64,000 nt of DNA from Teredinibacter franksiae (GCF_014218805.1 NZ_JACJUV010000001.1:3050501-3114500), one strand, 5' to 3'. Positions 1 through 10,271 are shown, numbered from the stretch's first letter. Notes: generated by a model not told the origin, from the sequence alone. Made by a program: numbers and translations.

Positions 1-192
1 GTTTTTCTTAATCAACTTACTTTACCAATATCGGGGCTAATTGTTGGACTGTCGAGCAGCGAAGAGCAGGTGAAAAATGTGTTTCTAGCTCTGTCGCTCA
101 TTACCGTAATTGTATTAATCGTGTTTTTTCACAGGCTTCGCTCTACATCGAGAGTGGTTGCGCCAAGCCTTGTTGCTGCTGTGAAAAGCTAA
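1..192 (+). CDS. C-terminal end of a membrane protein (partial)
   Basis: An open frame runs in from the left edge and ends at a TAA. The 63 visible residues hold one strongly hydrophobic segment (core LALSLITVIVLIVFF) followed by a basic stretch (HRLRSTSR), as expected for the last transmembrane helix and cytoplasmic tail of an inner-membrane protein. The family cannot be identified from this tail. It lies on the same strand as the reductase downstream, 43 bp away. Confidence 0.55.
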   Translation, partial: VFLNQLTLPISGLIVGLSSSEEQVKNVFLALSLITVIVLIVFFHRLRSTSRVVAPSLVAAVKS

Positions 193-235
193 AAACAATT
201 ACAGCCTCCCTGAATTAAATTAGAGGTGCCCTAAT

Positions 236-1360
236 GTGAAATTGGTTATTGTTGGCGCAGGTATGGCCGCATACTTTGTTGTGCAACGCTTGCGGAAATT
301 GGATAAAACGGTGGATATTACCGTCGTGTGTGGTGGCTCTGGCGATCAATACTATAAGCCAAGCTTATCAAAAACATTACGCAAAATGTTGGAACCCGAA
401 TCGCTCGTTACTGCAACGGCTAGCGACTGGGCTCAGCGATACAATGTAACGCTAATTGAAAATTCCTGGGTCGAAAGGTTAGACCCTAAACGAAAAACCC
501 TATCGGTTAACCGCCAGATACTCGCTTACGACAAGTTAGTGTTGGCCGTTGGCGCAATACCTTCGTTGTTCAAAGATGTTGAAGGTATTTTTCATCTCAA
601 TAGTTTGCAAAGTTATTTTGATTTTCGTCAGCGCTTAGCTAGGCATCAAGAAGTACTTGTACTGGGTGGGGGGCTTATAGGCTGTGAAATATCCAGCGAT
701 CTGGCTAATGCGGGTTACCAGCCCGCGCTAATGTGTGCGGGTTCAGGGCCGCTCGAACACATCTTGCCAGCGCAGGGTTCGCTCTACTTACAGCAGTATA
801 TGGAGCAGATGGGCGTTATATTTAAAACCCATTCGCGGGTACTAAACATAACGCAGGATGAAAACAACAACAGTGTGATTACCTTTGAAAGCGGTGAGCA
901 ATTGGTTGCACCACTGGTATTGAATTGTACCGGGTTACAAGCCAATACAGCGATAGCCAAGGCCGCGGGTCTCGTCGTTAACAAGGGGATAGTGACCGAT
1001 GAGTATCTGCAAACCAGCGAAGTCGATATTTTCGCTATAGGCGATTGCGCTGAAATTAACGGGGAGCTATATCAGTATGTGCCCCCCATTATGCAATCGG
1101 CCCGCGCGCTTGCAGCAACGCTTTTGGGTAATGCTACGGCCTTTAATATTGGTCAATTTCCAGTAACTATAGAAATCCACGGTATGCCGGTTCGTATTCA
1201 GGGGTTCACTCGCGCCCAAGAGTGGGAGTTTGATGTGTATACGGGGGGGGCAATAGCTGTGGGTAAAAACACTATGGGTGAAGTATTAAGCCGGGTAATT
1301 ATCGGCGACCCGTTAGTGGCGCAACCTTCAGCGGCAGCAGCCGCATTAAGCGAGGCCTAA
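236..1360 (+). CDS. FAD/NAD(P)-dependent oxidoreductase, rubredoxin-reductase-like
   Basis: This is a pyridine-nucleotide flavoprotein of the rubredoxin/ferredoxin reductase type, which passes electrons from NAD(P)H through FAD to a small redox protein. The N-terminus has the FAD-binding Rossmann motif VIVGAGMAA (residues 4-12). A second dinucleotide fold, VLVLGGGLIGCEI, lies near residues 140-152. The late FAD motif DIFAIGDCAE is near residue 265. At 374 aa it matches the length of AlkT/RubB proteins. The start is GTG, because the ATG two bases upstream runs into a stop, and AGAGGTG sits just upstream. No rubredoxin gene is visible nearby. The EamA gene follows after 8 bp, probably co-transcribed. 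The electron partner is unknown. Confidence 0.85.
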   Translation: MKLVIVGAGMAAYFVVQRLRKLDKTVDITVVCGGSGDQYYKPSLSKTLRKMLEPESLVTATASDWAQRYNVTLIENSWVERLDPKRKTLSVNRQILAYDKLVLAVGAIPSLFKDVEGIFHLNSLQSYFDFRQRLARHQEVLVLGGGLIGCEISSDLANAGYQPALMCAGSGPLEHILPAQGSLYLQQYMEQMGVIFKTHSRVLNITQDENNNSVITFESGEQLVAPLVLNCTGLQANTAIAKAAGLVVNKGIVTDEYLQTSEVDIFAIGDCAEINGELYQYVPPIMQSARALAATLLGNATAFNIGQFPVTIEIHGMPVRIQGFTRAQEWEFDVYTGGAIAVGKNTMGEVLSRVIIGDPLVAQPSAAAAALSEA

Positions 1361-1368
1361 AAAATAGA

Positions 1369-2250
1369 ATGACCACACGCGATATGCTCTTAGGAGTGCT
1401 GGTCACAGCCATTTGGGGGTTCAATTTCTCTGTTATTAAAATGGGTTTGTCGGCGATGGACCCGTTTATGCTAGCGGGTTGTCGCTTCCTGCTGTGTGCT
1501 GTGCCTTTGGTTTTTTTTGTTGCTCGCCCCGATACGGCATTCAAATACGTGGTCGCCTATGGGTTATTATTTGGTGTAGGGTTGTGGGGTATGGTGGCGT
1601 TGGGTATCTATTTCGGTGCTTCTGCCGGGGTGGCATCACTGGTTTTGCAAATAAGTGTATTTATTACCATTCTGTTCGGGCGCATACTATTTAAAGAAAC
1701 GATTAGTCGAGGGCAGAAAATCGGTGCGGCTATTGCGCTGGTAGGGCTTGCGCTTATTATCAGTATTACCGATGGTTCGGTTACGCTTGGTGGGTTGCTG
1801 TTGGTGCTCTTGGGTGCATTGTGTTGGAGTTTATCGAATAGTCTTCTTAAATGGTCGGGGGCGAAACGTATATTTCCCTTCATGGTGTGGTCAAGCCTGT
1901 TTTCACCGTTGCCATTGTTTGTACTTTCATACTGGGTGTATGGTGATAACCAAGTGGACTATCTGCTTCAGTCATTTAACTTCAAATCCGTGTTTTCCAT
2001 TTTATTTCAGGTTTATCCCACTACACTCTTTGGTTATTGGATTTGGAATTCATTACTGCGTCGATACCCCGTGTCTTCCGTAGCGCCATTGTCGTTGTTA
2101 GTCCCCCTATTTGGTTTGCTGGGGTCCAGTATTTTTTATGGCGAAACAATTGGCACCACCAAAGCGGTTGCTTGTGTGTTGATTGTGTGTGGCCTGGCTA
2201 TTAATTTGTTACCCAAAGCGTTTCCCTTCTTTTCTCACAAGCCTATATAG
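1369..2250 (+). CDS. EamA/DMT-family transporter
   Basis: This is a 293-aa hydrophobic protein with about ten predicted transmembrane helices in two repeated halves, as in the EamA (DUF6) drug/metabolite transporter superfamily. Family signs are the opening LLGVLVTAIWGFNFSVIKMG and the C-terminal-half pattern around PLSLLVPLFGLLGSSIFYGE. Such proteins usually export amino acids or metabolites, and the substrate cannot be read from the sequence. It begins 8 bp after the reductase gene. Its 3' end overlaps by 16 bp the 3' end of the convergent, broken GH43 gene. Confidence 0.88.
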   Translation: MTTRDMLLGVLVTAIWGFNFSVIKMGLSAMDPFMLAGCRFLLCAVPLVFFVARPDTAFKYVVAYGLLFGVGLWGMVALGIYFGASAGVASLVLQISVFITILFGRILFKETISRGQKIGAAIALVGLALIISITDGSVTLGGLLLVLLGALCWSLSNSLLKWSGAKRIFPFMVWSSLFSPLPLFVLSYWVYGDNQVDYLLQSFNFKSVFSILFQVYPTTLFGYWIWNSLLRRYPVSSVAPLSLLVPLFGLLGSSIFYGETIGTTKAVACVLIVCGLAINLLPKAFPFFSHKPI

Positions 2251-3515
2251 AAGCCTGCCGACCACCGTAAGTGCCAGAGACTACAGGCTTCTTCTGCGAC
2301 GTTATCGAAACTGAGTGCATCGGCGCTACTGTCGCAGTTGTCTAGCGCAAGTTTAGCGCTTTCATGTTTGTTGCTGAGGCTGAGCAGACCGTTGGTGATC
2401 GGCGCCAAACGCCAAAGTGAGCAATCACTATTGTTCCAGTTACCGGTAACAACCGTGCTCGCGGCAGGTGCCGGTGGGGCTTCGGCGGTGTTACAGCTAT
2501 AGCTTTGTCGGTATTCACCTGTGCGGCTATTGGCGAGGCGGTAGTAACCGTCGTCGACGAAGTCGAGCACCCAGCTGTCGCTGTTGCTGCTGCAACTTTC
2601 GGTTACTGCAAGGCTGCCGCTTTCTCCATTGACGACACAGTGCGCAAGAGCGGTGTTTACAATACGGAAGGCCATGCCCTCTGGGACTAGCGTATGCGGA
2701 GTGTTTTCGCCTGAAGGCGGTGCCAGTTATGTACCGGGGGTGGCCGGTTCACCAAAGTTTGGGTAACCGCCATTGTCGTATTCGAATTTTTGTACTCGTA
2801 CCGAACGGGTGTTGCCACAACCTTCGGTTTCCAGCGCATTACCGTGGTACACCAGCCAGTCTTCTGAGCCGTCGGGTGATGTAAAGAAGCCGTTGTGACC
2901 GGGGCCGTATACACCGTTGGCGGCTACCAACATAGGCGTGCTGTTTTTCGTCCAGTCGCCGGGCTGCAGTGGTTTGCCGCCAGTCAACTCGAGCATACCC
3001 AGTTTGTAGTTGGGGCCGTGGCAGGGGTTGGTGGAGTAGCTCATAAAAGTGCGGCCGTCGTGTTGCACAATGGCCGGTGCTTCAGTCACGCGGCTGGTGT
3101 TGCCGTCCAGGTCGAGGCCGAATTACCAATCCAGTTCGGGCTTTGTTATCACCACGGCCGTGCTTTCATCCACCGTCCATGGGTTGTCCATTTTGGCTAT
3201 CCAGGTGCTTTGATCCGCGCCTACCCATTCAGACCACAGCAGGTACAGCTGGTTTTCGAGCTTGAAATAGCTACCGTCTATGTTCCAGCGGTTGGGCATA
3301 AGGGTGGACTTGAATTCGTAGGGGCCGAGCGGGTCGTCACCGGCGCTTTCCAGAACATGTAGTTTTTGACCGTCGAGATTGGCTTGGTGCCCGGCGGTGT
3401 ACATTACGTACCAGCGTGCGCCGTTGGGGTCTTCCAAGCGATGAAATTCAAACGCCCAAAAATTAAAGCCGCGTTCGGCATGGGTGTCCGACCAAATATA
3501 CTGGTGTCCGACCAA
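2235..3515 (-). pseudogene. GH43 glycoside hydrolase with ricin-like C-terminal domain, broken
   Basis: One reading frame on the minus strand carries three blocks separated by two TAA codons (at 3123-3125 and 2727-2729). The first block resembles the middle of a GH43 five-bladed propeller (WYVMYTAG, WSEW), the second its C-terminal part (TEAPAIV, GPGHNGFF). The third resembles a ricin-type carbohydrate-binding domain (HCVVNG, SLWRL, KLALDNCD). The protein reads through both stops without losing alignment, so these are point nonsense mutations. The signal peptide and first blade are missing upstream of about 3515, where a short direct repeat (GGTGTCCGACCAAAT) lies. It was probably a secreted arabinan- or xylan-acting enzyme and is now inactive. 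Confidence 0.8.
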
Positions 3516-3616
3516 ATTTATAAATATGCGGTAAGTGGAGATTCCTCCAAAAATTAGAGTGCTAATACCTGACGTTGGCCCATATGTTAACTGGACTACG
3601 TCTTTCCTGCCTTTGG

Positions 3617-5410
3617 TTAATAGTCACTTTCTAAGGCGCCTAGGTCTGGCGCATTCCCTCGAAAATCGTCATTAAAGCCGCTAATGTTGTCACCGGCATC
3701 GATGGCTGGGCTGTTTACCTGTAGCGACAAATTACCGTTTTGCGCATGGGTAAACAGTGGGTTCTGCGGTGCTGGACTGTTGCTTTCAAAACCACTGGCG
3801 TCTCGCCAGTTGTCCCACTCCGTGGTATAGGTACTCCAGCCGCCAACACCATTTTCACTGCCACTAAAGGGTTGGTTCTCGTCCTCCTGAAAATACAAGT
3901 TGTAGTCACGAAGACTAAACGAGGTGGTGTTTTCGTCGAGTACACATCGGCCTTCGATCTCGGCGGGAAGGTTGCCATGGATAATGTTATTGCGCATATC
4001 CACATTGTAAATATTGTTAAGGGTAACCAGCGCATACGGGAACGCGTCTGGGTGCGAGCCGTAGATGCTGTTGTGGTATATCTTAACGCCCTCAACAATA
4101 CCCGAAATTAAAATAGCTCTTGAAGTGGAGCCAATAAACCGGTTATTAAAAACCGTAAAGTTGGAGTAGTGGTTGCCGCTACTAGCCGCTACGTAATAGG
4201 CATTACTGGTGCAGGAATTCGCGGCGCAACCATCGTTAATGTCGGTGCTGTGTCGTTGGCTGTCATCGACTAGGTTATTGCTGAACACTATATTTGAAAT
4301 GCTGTGGCCTAGTTCAGGCAGAGACGAAACGTCTACCGATGTGGTGTGGTAGCCGTTGTAAAAATGATTGCTGTCTAAGGTGATATTCTGCACCTGCAGG
4401 TTGGCGGTGAAGTGGGTGTAAGTGTTAATGGATACACCGCGCCGGCCACAATCGTGAATACTGTTATTTTGAATGAGCATGTCCGATCGCCAGTTGGAAA
4501 TGCAGTAAGCCGAAGCCCCGCCCTTAACGCCAATGTAGCCGATATGGTTGGAGGTGATGCGAATACCGCTGGCTTCTACCTCGTTGTAGCCACCGTAAAT
4601 ACCCCAGCGCATTGCGTAGCGCAGGTCTAGATTATCGATAGCGATATTTTCCAGTGGGTCATCGTTTGTATTGTCGATGTTAGTAAAACGTATACTCCCG
4701 TCTCGCTGTGGAGCCTCTACCGAAAAGTAGCGCTGGCTAGGGTTTGTTGCGGCGAAAACGTACAGGCGACTGTCGTTCCAGGCCCAGTCGTACTCGCGTT
4801 CTAAATTGGCATAGCTAATGTCGAAGTCTCGCTGTCGTCCCCAACTTACGCGGCTGTCGTTGTGCTCGAAAAAGACCTCACCAAAGGAGTAGCCACCGCT
4901 GTATGGATTTTGTAAATCGGTGGCGGATTGCCAGATATTGGCGGTAACTTGCGTCCATTCCAGCGCTTGTTCCGAACCGAGTATGCGTGGTTTTTCGCCT
5001 TCTCCGTAGGCGCCGTACATAATCCATTGCTCATCAGACCCGGACTGTTCCAAGTAAAGTGTTTCCCGCCAGGTATCGCCGCGGCGAAAGAGCACTGTAT
5101 CGCCAGGAACCAAATTCTGCTGGTTTACACGGGCAATGGTTTGCCAGGCGGTTTCTGTTGAATGACCGTTTTGTGTGTCGTTACCGGCGCGAGATACGTA
5201 GTAGTGCGCGCCTGTCTGGCAAGTGTTACAGATCTGGTTGGGAGAGCTGCTGGCTGCACTACCGCTGGATGATGATTGGCTATTCGTGGGCGTATCGGCG
5301 GTTTCGTTAGTGTCACTGTCGAATGAGCTTGATGATTGACCGCCGCCGCAGGCGGTAATGGCCGCTATCAACAATACGCTGAGTACGAGTTTGTAATTAC
5401 CTGACAGCAT
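3617..5410 (-). CDS. Secreted lipoprotein with right-handed beta-helix (putative polysaccharide lyase or hydrolase)
   Basis: The chosen ATG gives the lipoprotein signal MLSGNYKLVLSVLLIAAITA followed by the lipobox cysteine; an in-frame ATG 18 codons upstream would bury this signal, and AGGGGC precedes the chosen start. A serine-rich linker (residues about 27-55) follows, typical of Cellvibrionaceae surface enzymes. The rest, about 530 aa, opens with HYYVSRAGNDTQNGHS and continues with asparagine-rich repeats (NNSIHDCG, SNHIGYIG) of a parallel beta-helix. The C-terminus DFRGNAPDLGALE is common in such secreted proteins. It is probably an outer-membrane enzyme acting on a uronic-acid or sulfated polysaccharide. 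The substrate is not identifiable, and it is the only intact carbohydrate gene in this cluster. Confidence 0.8.
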   Translation of the reverse strand: MLSGNYKLVLSVLLIAAITACGGGQSSSSFDSDTNETADTPTNSQSSSSGSAASSSPNQICNTCQTGAHYYVSRAGNDTQNGHSTETAWQTIARVNQQNLVPGDTVLFRRGDTWRETLYLEQSGSDEQWIMYGAYGEGEKPRILGSEQALEWTQVTANIWQSATDLQNPYSGGYSFGEVFFEHNDSRVSWGRQRDFDISYANLEREYDWAWNDSRLYVFAATNPSQRYFSVEAPQRDGSIRFTNIDNTNDDPLENIAIDNLDLRYAMRWGIYGGYNEVEASGIRITSNHIGYIGVKGGASAYCISNWRSDMLIQNNSIHDCGRRGVSINTYTHFTANLQVQNITLDSNHFYNGYHTTSVDVSSLPELGHSISNIVFSNNLVDDSQRHSTDINDGCAANSCTSNAYYVAASSGNHYSNFTVFNNRFIGSTSRAILISGIVEGVKIYHNSIYGSHPDAFPYALVTLNNIYNVDMRNNIIHGNLPAEIEGRCVLDENTTSFSLRDYNLYFQEDENQPFSGSENGVGGWSTYTTEWDNWRDASGFESNSPAPQNPLFTHAQNGNLSLQVNSPAIDAGDNISGFNDDFRGNAPDLGALESDY

Positions 5411-5648
5411 TATCTTGCCCCTAGAATAGTTATACCAACACCTATTGTTATAATGGGGTGGCAATCAAGATAATGTACTCAAATGTTATTTTGCGCGGTG
5501 TGTCGAAAGATACTCATCCGTTTACGAATCACTGCGCTTTATGATGGGTGAATGTGGAGAGGGGCGCGCAGCAAAAAAAATGCTGATATGGCGGTAAATA
5601 GTGTAGCCGTGTGTTGGCCCCTGTCGGCATAAACTGTTGTCCCAATGC
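5411..5648. other. Intergenic region upstream of the beta-helix lipoprotein
   Basis: This 238-bp stretch lies between the start of the lipoprotein gene and the end of the chemotaxis receptor gene, both on the minus strand. It should hold the lipoprotein promoter. I see a short A-run near 5573-5580 but no convincing hairpin, operator or small gene. Confidence 0.4.
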
Positions 5649-6821
5649 CTAATACTTAAAAGCTGAAATAGCTTTGTTTAAATCTTGTGATACCAAGTTC
5701 AGTTTCGTTAGTCGGGTTTTCAACTGGCTGAGTTCATTTTCGCTGGATGCGCTGGCGCTGGAAATGGCTTCTACATCGCAGGTGAGATGCTCGACGCTAT
5801 TGGTGTTCTGAAACACGCTTTCGTTGAGCAGTTTAAAGTGTTGCTGGATATCGGCAACGGCATTGGAGGCTTCGACAACGATGGTGTGAGACGTACTGGC
5901 GGAGGTTACAGTATCGCCGGTTTGGGCCGCCATTTTATCGGCCTGCGAAACAACGGCTCTTACCTCCGCTTGCAGTTCTTGTACCGTATGCTGAATTTCG
6001 CCTGTGGCTTTTTGGGTGCGCTGAGCCAATTCGCGCACTTCATCGGCTACTACCGCAAAACCCCTGCCTAGTTCGCCAGCACGCGCAGCCTCAATGGCAG
6101 CGTTTAGTGCGAGTAAATTCGTTTGTTCAGCGACCGAATCGATAATGGCGGTTACATCACCAATGGTGTGGCTTTTCTGTTCCAAGGATTTTAGGTGTTC
6201 AATGGTGTCGGTCATGTCGCCGGCCTGGCCGTGAATATTTTTACTCAGGCCGGCAATACATGTTTCCAGCTCAATAAGTTTTCCAACAAGTTCGGACATT
6301 GCGGTATTGGTTAGCTCAGTTGTTTGCTGCAGATGGTGGGAGGTTTCGTCTACGGTGCGGAAGTGACTAATCAGGCCTTGGCTAACTTTTTGAGCGCTTC
6401 CAGTTGAGAGTGAGGCTTCGTTTATACCGCGTTGAAAATCCTCCTCAACTTGCAACAACAGTTTTGCCGTGTGACCAATACCGGAAATGAACTCCTGTAG
6501 ATTATCGGCCATGGTATTAACGCTACAGACTATATCGCCGACAACATCTTCGCTTCTAATGTTGCTGCGCTGAGACAGGTCTTTTATGGAGATAGCCTGC
6601 GATATATCCGAAACCTCTACTAACTTGGCCAGTAAATAGTTTTTTAACAGCCAGAAATTGATGACGCCAATTATCACGCCAGCCACAAGGCAGCCGAGTG
6701 AAAACCAGATTTTCATGCCCTCCTTGTAATCCACAAAAAACGAAGCATATACCGGAAATATTAGCCCCATTAATAAGCCAAATCCAATAAAAATAATAAA
6801 AATTTTCCGCAGAATACTCAT
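5649..6821 (-). CDS. Methyl-accepting chemotaxis protein with minimal sensory region
   Basis: This is a 390-aa chemoreceptor. Two hydrophobic helices (about residues 7-27 and 38-62) leave only about ten residues between them, so there is no periplasmic ligand domain. A HAMP-like segment follows, then a long helical signalling domain. The conserved hairpin tip that contacts CheA/CheW is present ([19 protein letters not shown], then [18 protein letters not shown]). Short receptors of this kind usually sense membrane or internal state, or partner with another sensor. The gene stands alone among carbohydrate genes. Confidence 0.92.
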   Translation of the reverse strand: MSILRKIFIIFIGFGLLMGLIFPVYASFFVDYKEGMKIWFSLGCLVAGVIIGVINFWLLKNYLLAKLVEVSDISQAISIKDLSQRSNIRSEDVVGDIVCSVNTMADNLQEFISGIGHTAKLLLQVEEDFQRGINEASLSTGSAQKVSQGLISHFRTVDETSHHLQQTTELTNTAMSELVGKLIELETCIAGLSKNIHGQAGDMTDTIEHLKSLEQKSHTIGDVTAIIDSVAEQTNLLALNAAIEAARAGELGRGFAVVADEVRELAQRTQKATGEIQHTVQELQAEVRAVVSQADKMAAQTGDTVTSASTSHTIVVEASNAVADIQQHFKLLNESVFQNTNSVEHLTCDVEAISSASASSENELSQLKTRLTKLNLVSQDLNKAISAFKY

Positions 6822-7124
6822 AGTTACGCCGGGTTTTTAGATGGCTTGAAAAATACTTAACGTTTTAAGGTTAGACGAAAATTGTGAATTGATCGAAGAC
6901 AGTGGCGAGTAAATAAGGGAAAGCGGACGTTGCGTCGCCGGAGCTTGGTTCACCGAGGCATGTGAAAGTCTTGGTGTGTATAGGGTCGGCATATGATGTG
7001 GCAGAAGGCGCTAATGAAGCGTTTGCTATGTATTTCCTGCGCATAAAAAAGCGCCCCAAAGGGGCGCTTAGCGAGACTTGGTGGAGGGGGTACACGTTCA
7101 TGCCACCTCCTAGTGCTTTACGTT
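6822..7124. other. Intergenic region with no gene seen
   Basis: This 303-bp stretch lies between the start of the chemoreceptor gene and the end of the LamG remnant. Apart from the minus-strand terminator hairpin at 7045-7068 and the presumed chemoreceptor promoter, I recognise nothing in it. Open frames here show no family similarity I can name. Confidence 0.4.
7045..7068 (-). terminator. Rho-independent terminator of the LamG gene
   Basis: On the minus strand AGCGCCCC, a TTT loop and GGGGCGCT form a perfect stem followed by a run of six Ts. It lies about 57 bp past the stop of the LamG gene and is well placed to end that transcript. Confidence 0.85.
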
Positions 7125-7568
7125 TTATCGAGCAACAGCGTTCTGGTAGAACTCCGCAGCATCCAGATCGTTGACGGCGGCATCGTAAATGCGCAGTTCA
7201 TCGATCATGCCGTGGTAGGTGGTATCCCACCAGTTGTTTCCGAGAGAGAAGATTACGGTATCAGTACCGCTCAACATGTCTGGGAAGTTCAGGCCACCGC
7301 CTACACGTTCACCGTCAATGTATGTTGCCCACTGACCACTGCTAACAGTGGTAATGATGTGAGTCCACTGACCTTTTTGAATACGCTGGTTAAAGGTGCC
7401 ATCGAAGTATGATGGCTGGCTACCAGCCCAGAACACCGAGTTACCGTCGTCGACCTGCATAGGTAGCATACTGACCCAATGGTCGCCATCAACTGCACCA
7501 AAGAAGGCGGTATTGCAGGGCAAATCGATGTGCATACGCACCGTCCGTTTAACTTTGACGATCGTCAA
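7125..7568 (-). pseudogene. LamG (concanavalin-like) domain protein, N-terminally truncated
   Basis: The C-terminal part of a laminin-G/concanavalin-A-like jellyroll is clear: WTHIITTVSSGQWATYIDGE, IFSLGNNWWDTTYHGMIDEL and RIYDAAVNDLDAAEFYQNA, the usual ending of secreted LamG modules. The first strands, signal peptide and any catalytic domain are missing, because sequence upstream of about 7520 belongs to a TonB-dependent receptor on the other strand. The first ~15 residues of this frame are therefore spurious. The intact terminator downstream suggests the gene was functional before a rearrangement. Parent proteins are commonly secreted GH16 or other carbohydrate-active enzymes. Confidence 0.75.
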
Positions 7569-9822
7569 ATTACCGTTGCTGCACGCGGCATTTATGCTGA
7601 CAACTCCGGTGAAACTGATCCAGCGTTAAGTATGCTACTTAGCGATCGATGGGAAGTGGGCGGTGGCGAATTTGGTGCATTGCTTAATGTGTCTTACTCT
7701 GAGTCGAATTACCGCGATGAAAATATCTGGGTTGGTGCTGCGAACCCACATTATGCTTCTGATTACACACCGTTTGGCGGTGCTTGGGAGCGCGGTCTAG
7801 ATGACGGTTTACCCTATGCCGCTGGTTCAACGCTTGTTGATAGCAACGGAGAGGCGACTGAATATGTGTTGATGCGTGATGCCATGGGTTTTACCGATTT
7901 TACGGGTAAACGCAAGCGACCTGCGGCTAATATTTCCCTGCAGTGGGCACCTAATGAGAACTCCGAATATCTGATGGAAGGTTTCTATAACGGATACCGC
8001 GACGAGAGCTTTAATTCGTTGGTGTTTATGTTTGTAAACAGTGATAACCATTTTTCTGAACCACAGCTTTTTCCCGGCACTAATATTGTGAAGCGTAAAT
8101 ATATAAACGACGCGAACATGTTTACATCGGGCGATGGTGCTACCGGTAAAACCGATAGCTACGTCTTTACCGTGGGAGGTAAGTGGGATCTCTCAGAAAA
8201 GCTTTCTCTGGAATCCGAAGTGGTTTATCAAGAAAGTACGTTTGAGCGTTCTTTCTTTGCCATGCAAACAACCAGTACACGTGACCGTTTGATCGTCGAT
8301 TTTAATGCGGGCGATGGCCTGCCGTTGGCGGAGTACTTAGATGATCCCGCTACCGACATTGATGAGGGCGATTTAACGCGACCCGAAGATTGGGCCATGT
8401 CCTCCGTGTTTGACAATGGTGGTCAAGACAAGGGTGATGCCTTCAGTTGGAATCTTGATGGTGATTGGGACGTAGACTTAGGCCTGCTTGAAACGCTTAG
8501 CTCTGGTGTTCGTCACGATATTCGCAACGCGGCTGCTCGCTCCTGGGATCAGTCGGCAAATACTTGTGTAGATACTTCTCAGCCCGATGAAATTTGCCGT
8601 TTAGAAAATTTTGATGGGCTGGTGAACATTAATCCAGATGGATTCTTCAACGATGAAGCTCAGGTGCCCCAACACTGGTTGGCGGCTGACGGACATTGGT
8701 TGCTTAACAATGAAAGCACAGTTCGCGATCTTTATTCTCTGGAGCAGTTGGAGTCAAGTTGGTTAGGTGATGAAACCTTCGATATTACCGAAACTACCAC
8801 GGCGGCATACCTGCAGGCAGATTACTCCTTTGATTTGGGTATTGGTGTCATTGATGGTCAGATTGGGGAGCGCGCTACGCAATATGAGTCTGAACTTACG
8901 TTTGGTACAGAAACGGGTAGTTCTAGCAGCACGACAGTATTGCCTAGCTTCTTGGCGTGCTGCTCGTTCACAGGTGATCTGATGACGCGCTTTTTTAGGG
9001 TGAAACGATTAGTCGCCCAGCCTTTGGCGAATTAAACCCAACGCGTACCAAAGTTGATCCTCGCTTGGACCTGGATCACACTCACGGTTCTATTTCCAGC
9101 GGCAACCCTGAACTGGAGCCTGTTGAATCGGCCAATATAGACTGGTCCTTGGAATGGTATTTTGCGGAAAGTAGTAGTTTGTACGGTGTTCTTTTCTGGC
9201 GAGATGTGGAAGGCTTTATTTTCTCCGCTGCCCGTAACGCAGTTGAAGAAACCGTGGACGAAACTTATCCCCCCGGTACTACGGCGCCGTATTCTTGGAC
9301 TCAACCAACTAACGCTGGTAAGGGGAAATAGAATGGCCTTGAAATTGGTTTTCAGTGGTTCCCTGAAAATGTTCATGAATACTTGCAGGGCATTGGAATA
9401 CAAGCCGGTTACAGGGCACTTGATGGTGAAACCAAAGACCCGATCTATGAAACACCTGAAGATGGTTCCGGTGCTGGAGAGTTGATAGGATACAATACCA
9501 CGCCACTTTACGGTGTCTCTGATTCGTCCTATTCACTGGTGCTTTCCTACGAGCGTGACAAGTTTGATGTTCGCCTGTCATACGTCTATAGGGATGACTT
9601 CCTCGCCAGTAATAACCGTGGCTTTGCTCAGCCAGCCTTGCGCTACGCGGCTTCAGAAGAATCTATGGACTTCCAGGTTAGTTACGATATTACAGATGAC
9701 TGGGTTGTCACCTTTGATGCAACCAACTTGACCAGAGCTACTGGTCTGATCCTACTTACGGGAACGATGGTTCGAGCATCTACAGTCCAACCTTTGCTTT
9801 GGGTACGCGATTCTCTTTTTAA
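7479..9822 (+). pseudogene. TonB-dependent receptor, truncated and frameshifted
   Basis: The barrel of an outer-membrane TonB-dependent receptor starts at EGGIAGQIDVHTHRPF, a motif at the end of the plug in large carbohydrate receptors, so signal peptide, TonB box and most of the plug are gone. The frame breaks in a T-run near 8991-8996, after which another frame continues with GETISRPAFGELNPTR. A TAG at 9329-9331 interrupts the next part. A further shift near 9740 moves the true C-terminus, SIYSPTFALGTRFSF with the family's terminal phenylalanine, to a third frame ending at 9822. It probably once imported oligosaccharides for the neighbouring GH43, LamG and beta-helix enzymes. Confidence 0.87.
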
Positions 9823-10271
9823 GCAAGTGATGAGGTAATTAGAGGCTGCGCCTTGCAGCTTCCAAATAGTAGAGATACACCCGAATGACGCTTTAAAGAT
9901 TACGAAAAACTCACTCGTATTGGCCCCATAATAAATTATGGGGCCTTTTTTATGCGCTCGATATAAGCTTGACCTAGATAACAGCAACGGCGCAGAACTG
10001 ATTTGGCCAAACGACGAGATAGGTAATTATCGAATACAGCCAGCGCCCTGATACGAGTATTTCTAAACCCTGTAAGCGTTTACCTTCATGGCCAGTGTTG
10101 ACCATAGGTGCTGCCCAATAGGTGGGTGCTTGCGCTGAATTAAGAGACGTGTACATGCTGTGTAATCAAAGCGTGGTATCATGCAGCCAGCTATAGAAAA
10201 GGACTTGCGAGCACACAAGCACAACTTAGTTACCGATAGTTACCGATTGTTAACCATTGCCGAGGTATTGA
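9823..10271. other. Intergenic region before the FadR-type regulator
   Basis: This 449-bp stretch holds the receptor terminator (9922-9951). Nearer the regulator are three 9-bp repeats spaced exactly 10 bp apart: GTTACCGAT at 10229, GTTACCGAT at 10239 and GTTAACCAT at 10249. They end 14 bp before the regulator start and could be an operator or autoregulatory site. No gene is seen. Confidence 0.5.
9922..9951 (+). terminator. Rho-independent terminator after the TonB receptor remnant
   Basis: The arms GGCCCCATAAT and ATTATGGGGCC flank a short AA-rich loop, and a run of six Ts follows. The hairpin lies about 100 bp beyond the receptor's ancestral stop codon on the same strand. Confidence 0.85.

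Noticed and set aside
2235..3515. Stop-codon readthrough or recoding in the GH43 gene
   Set aside because: Two separate TAA codons plus loss of the signal peptide and first blade make a pseudogene far more likely.
9032..9403. Minus-strand open frame over the receptor
   Set aside because: It is antisense to clear receptor coding sequence (ELNPTR, SGNPELEPVE) and shows no family similarity.
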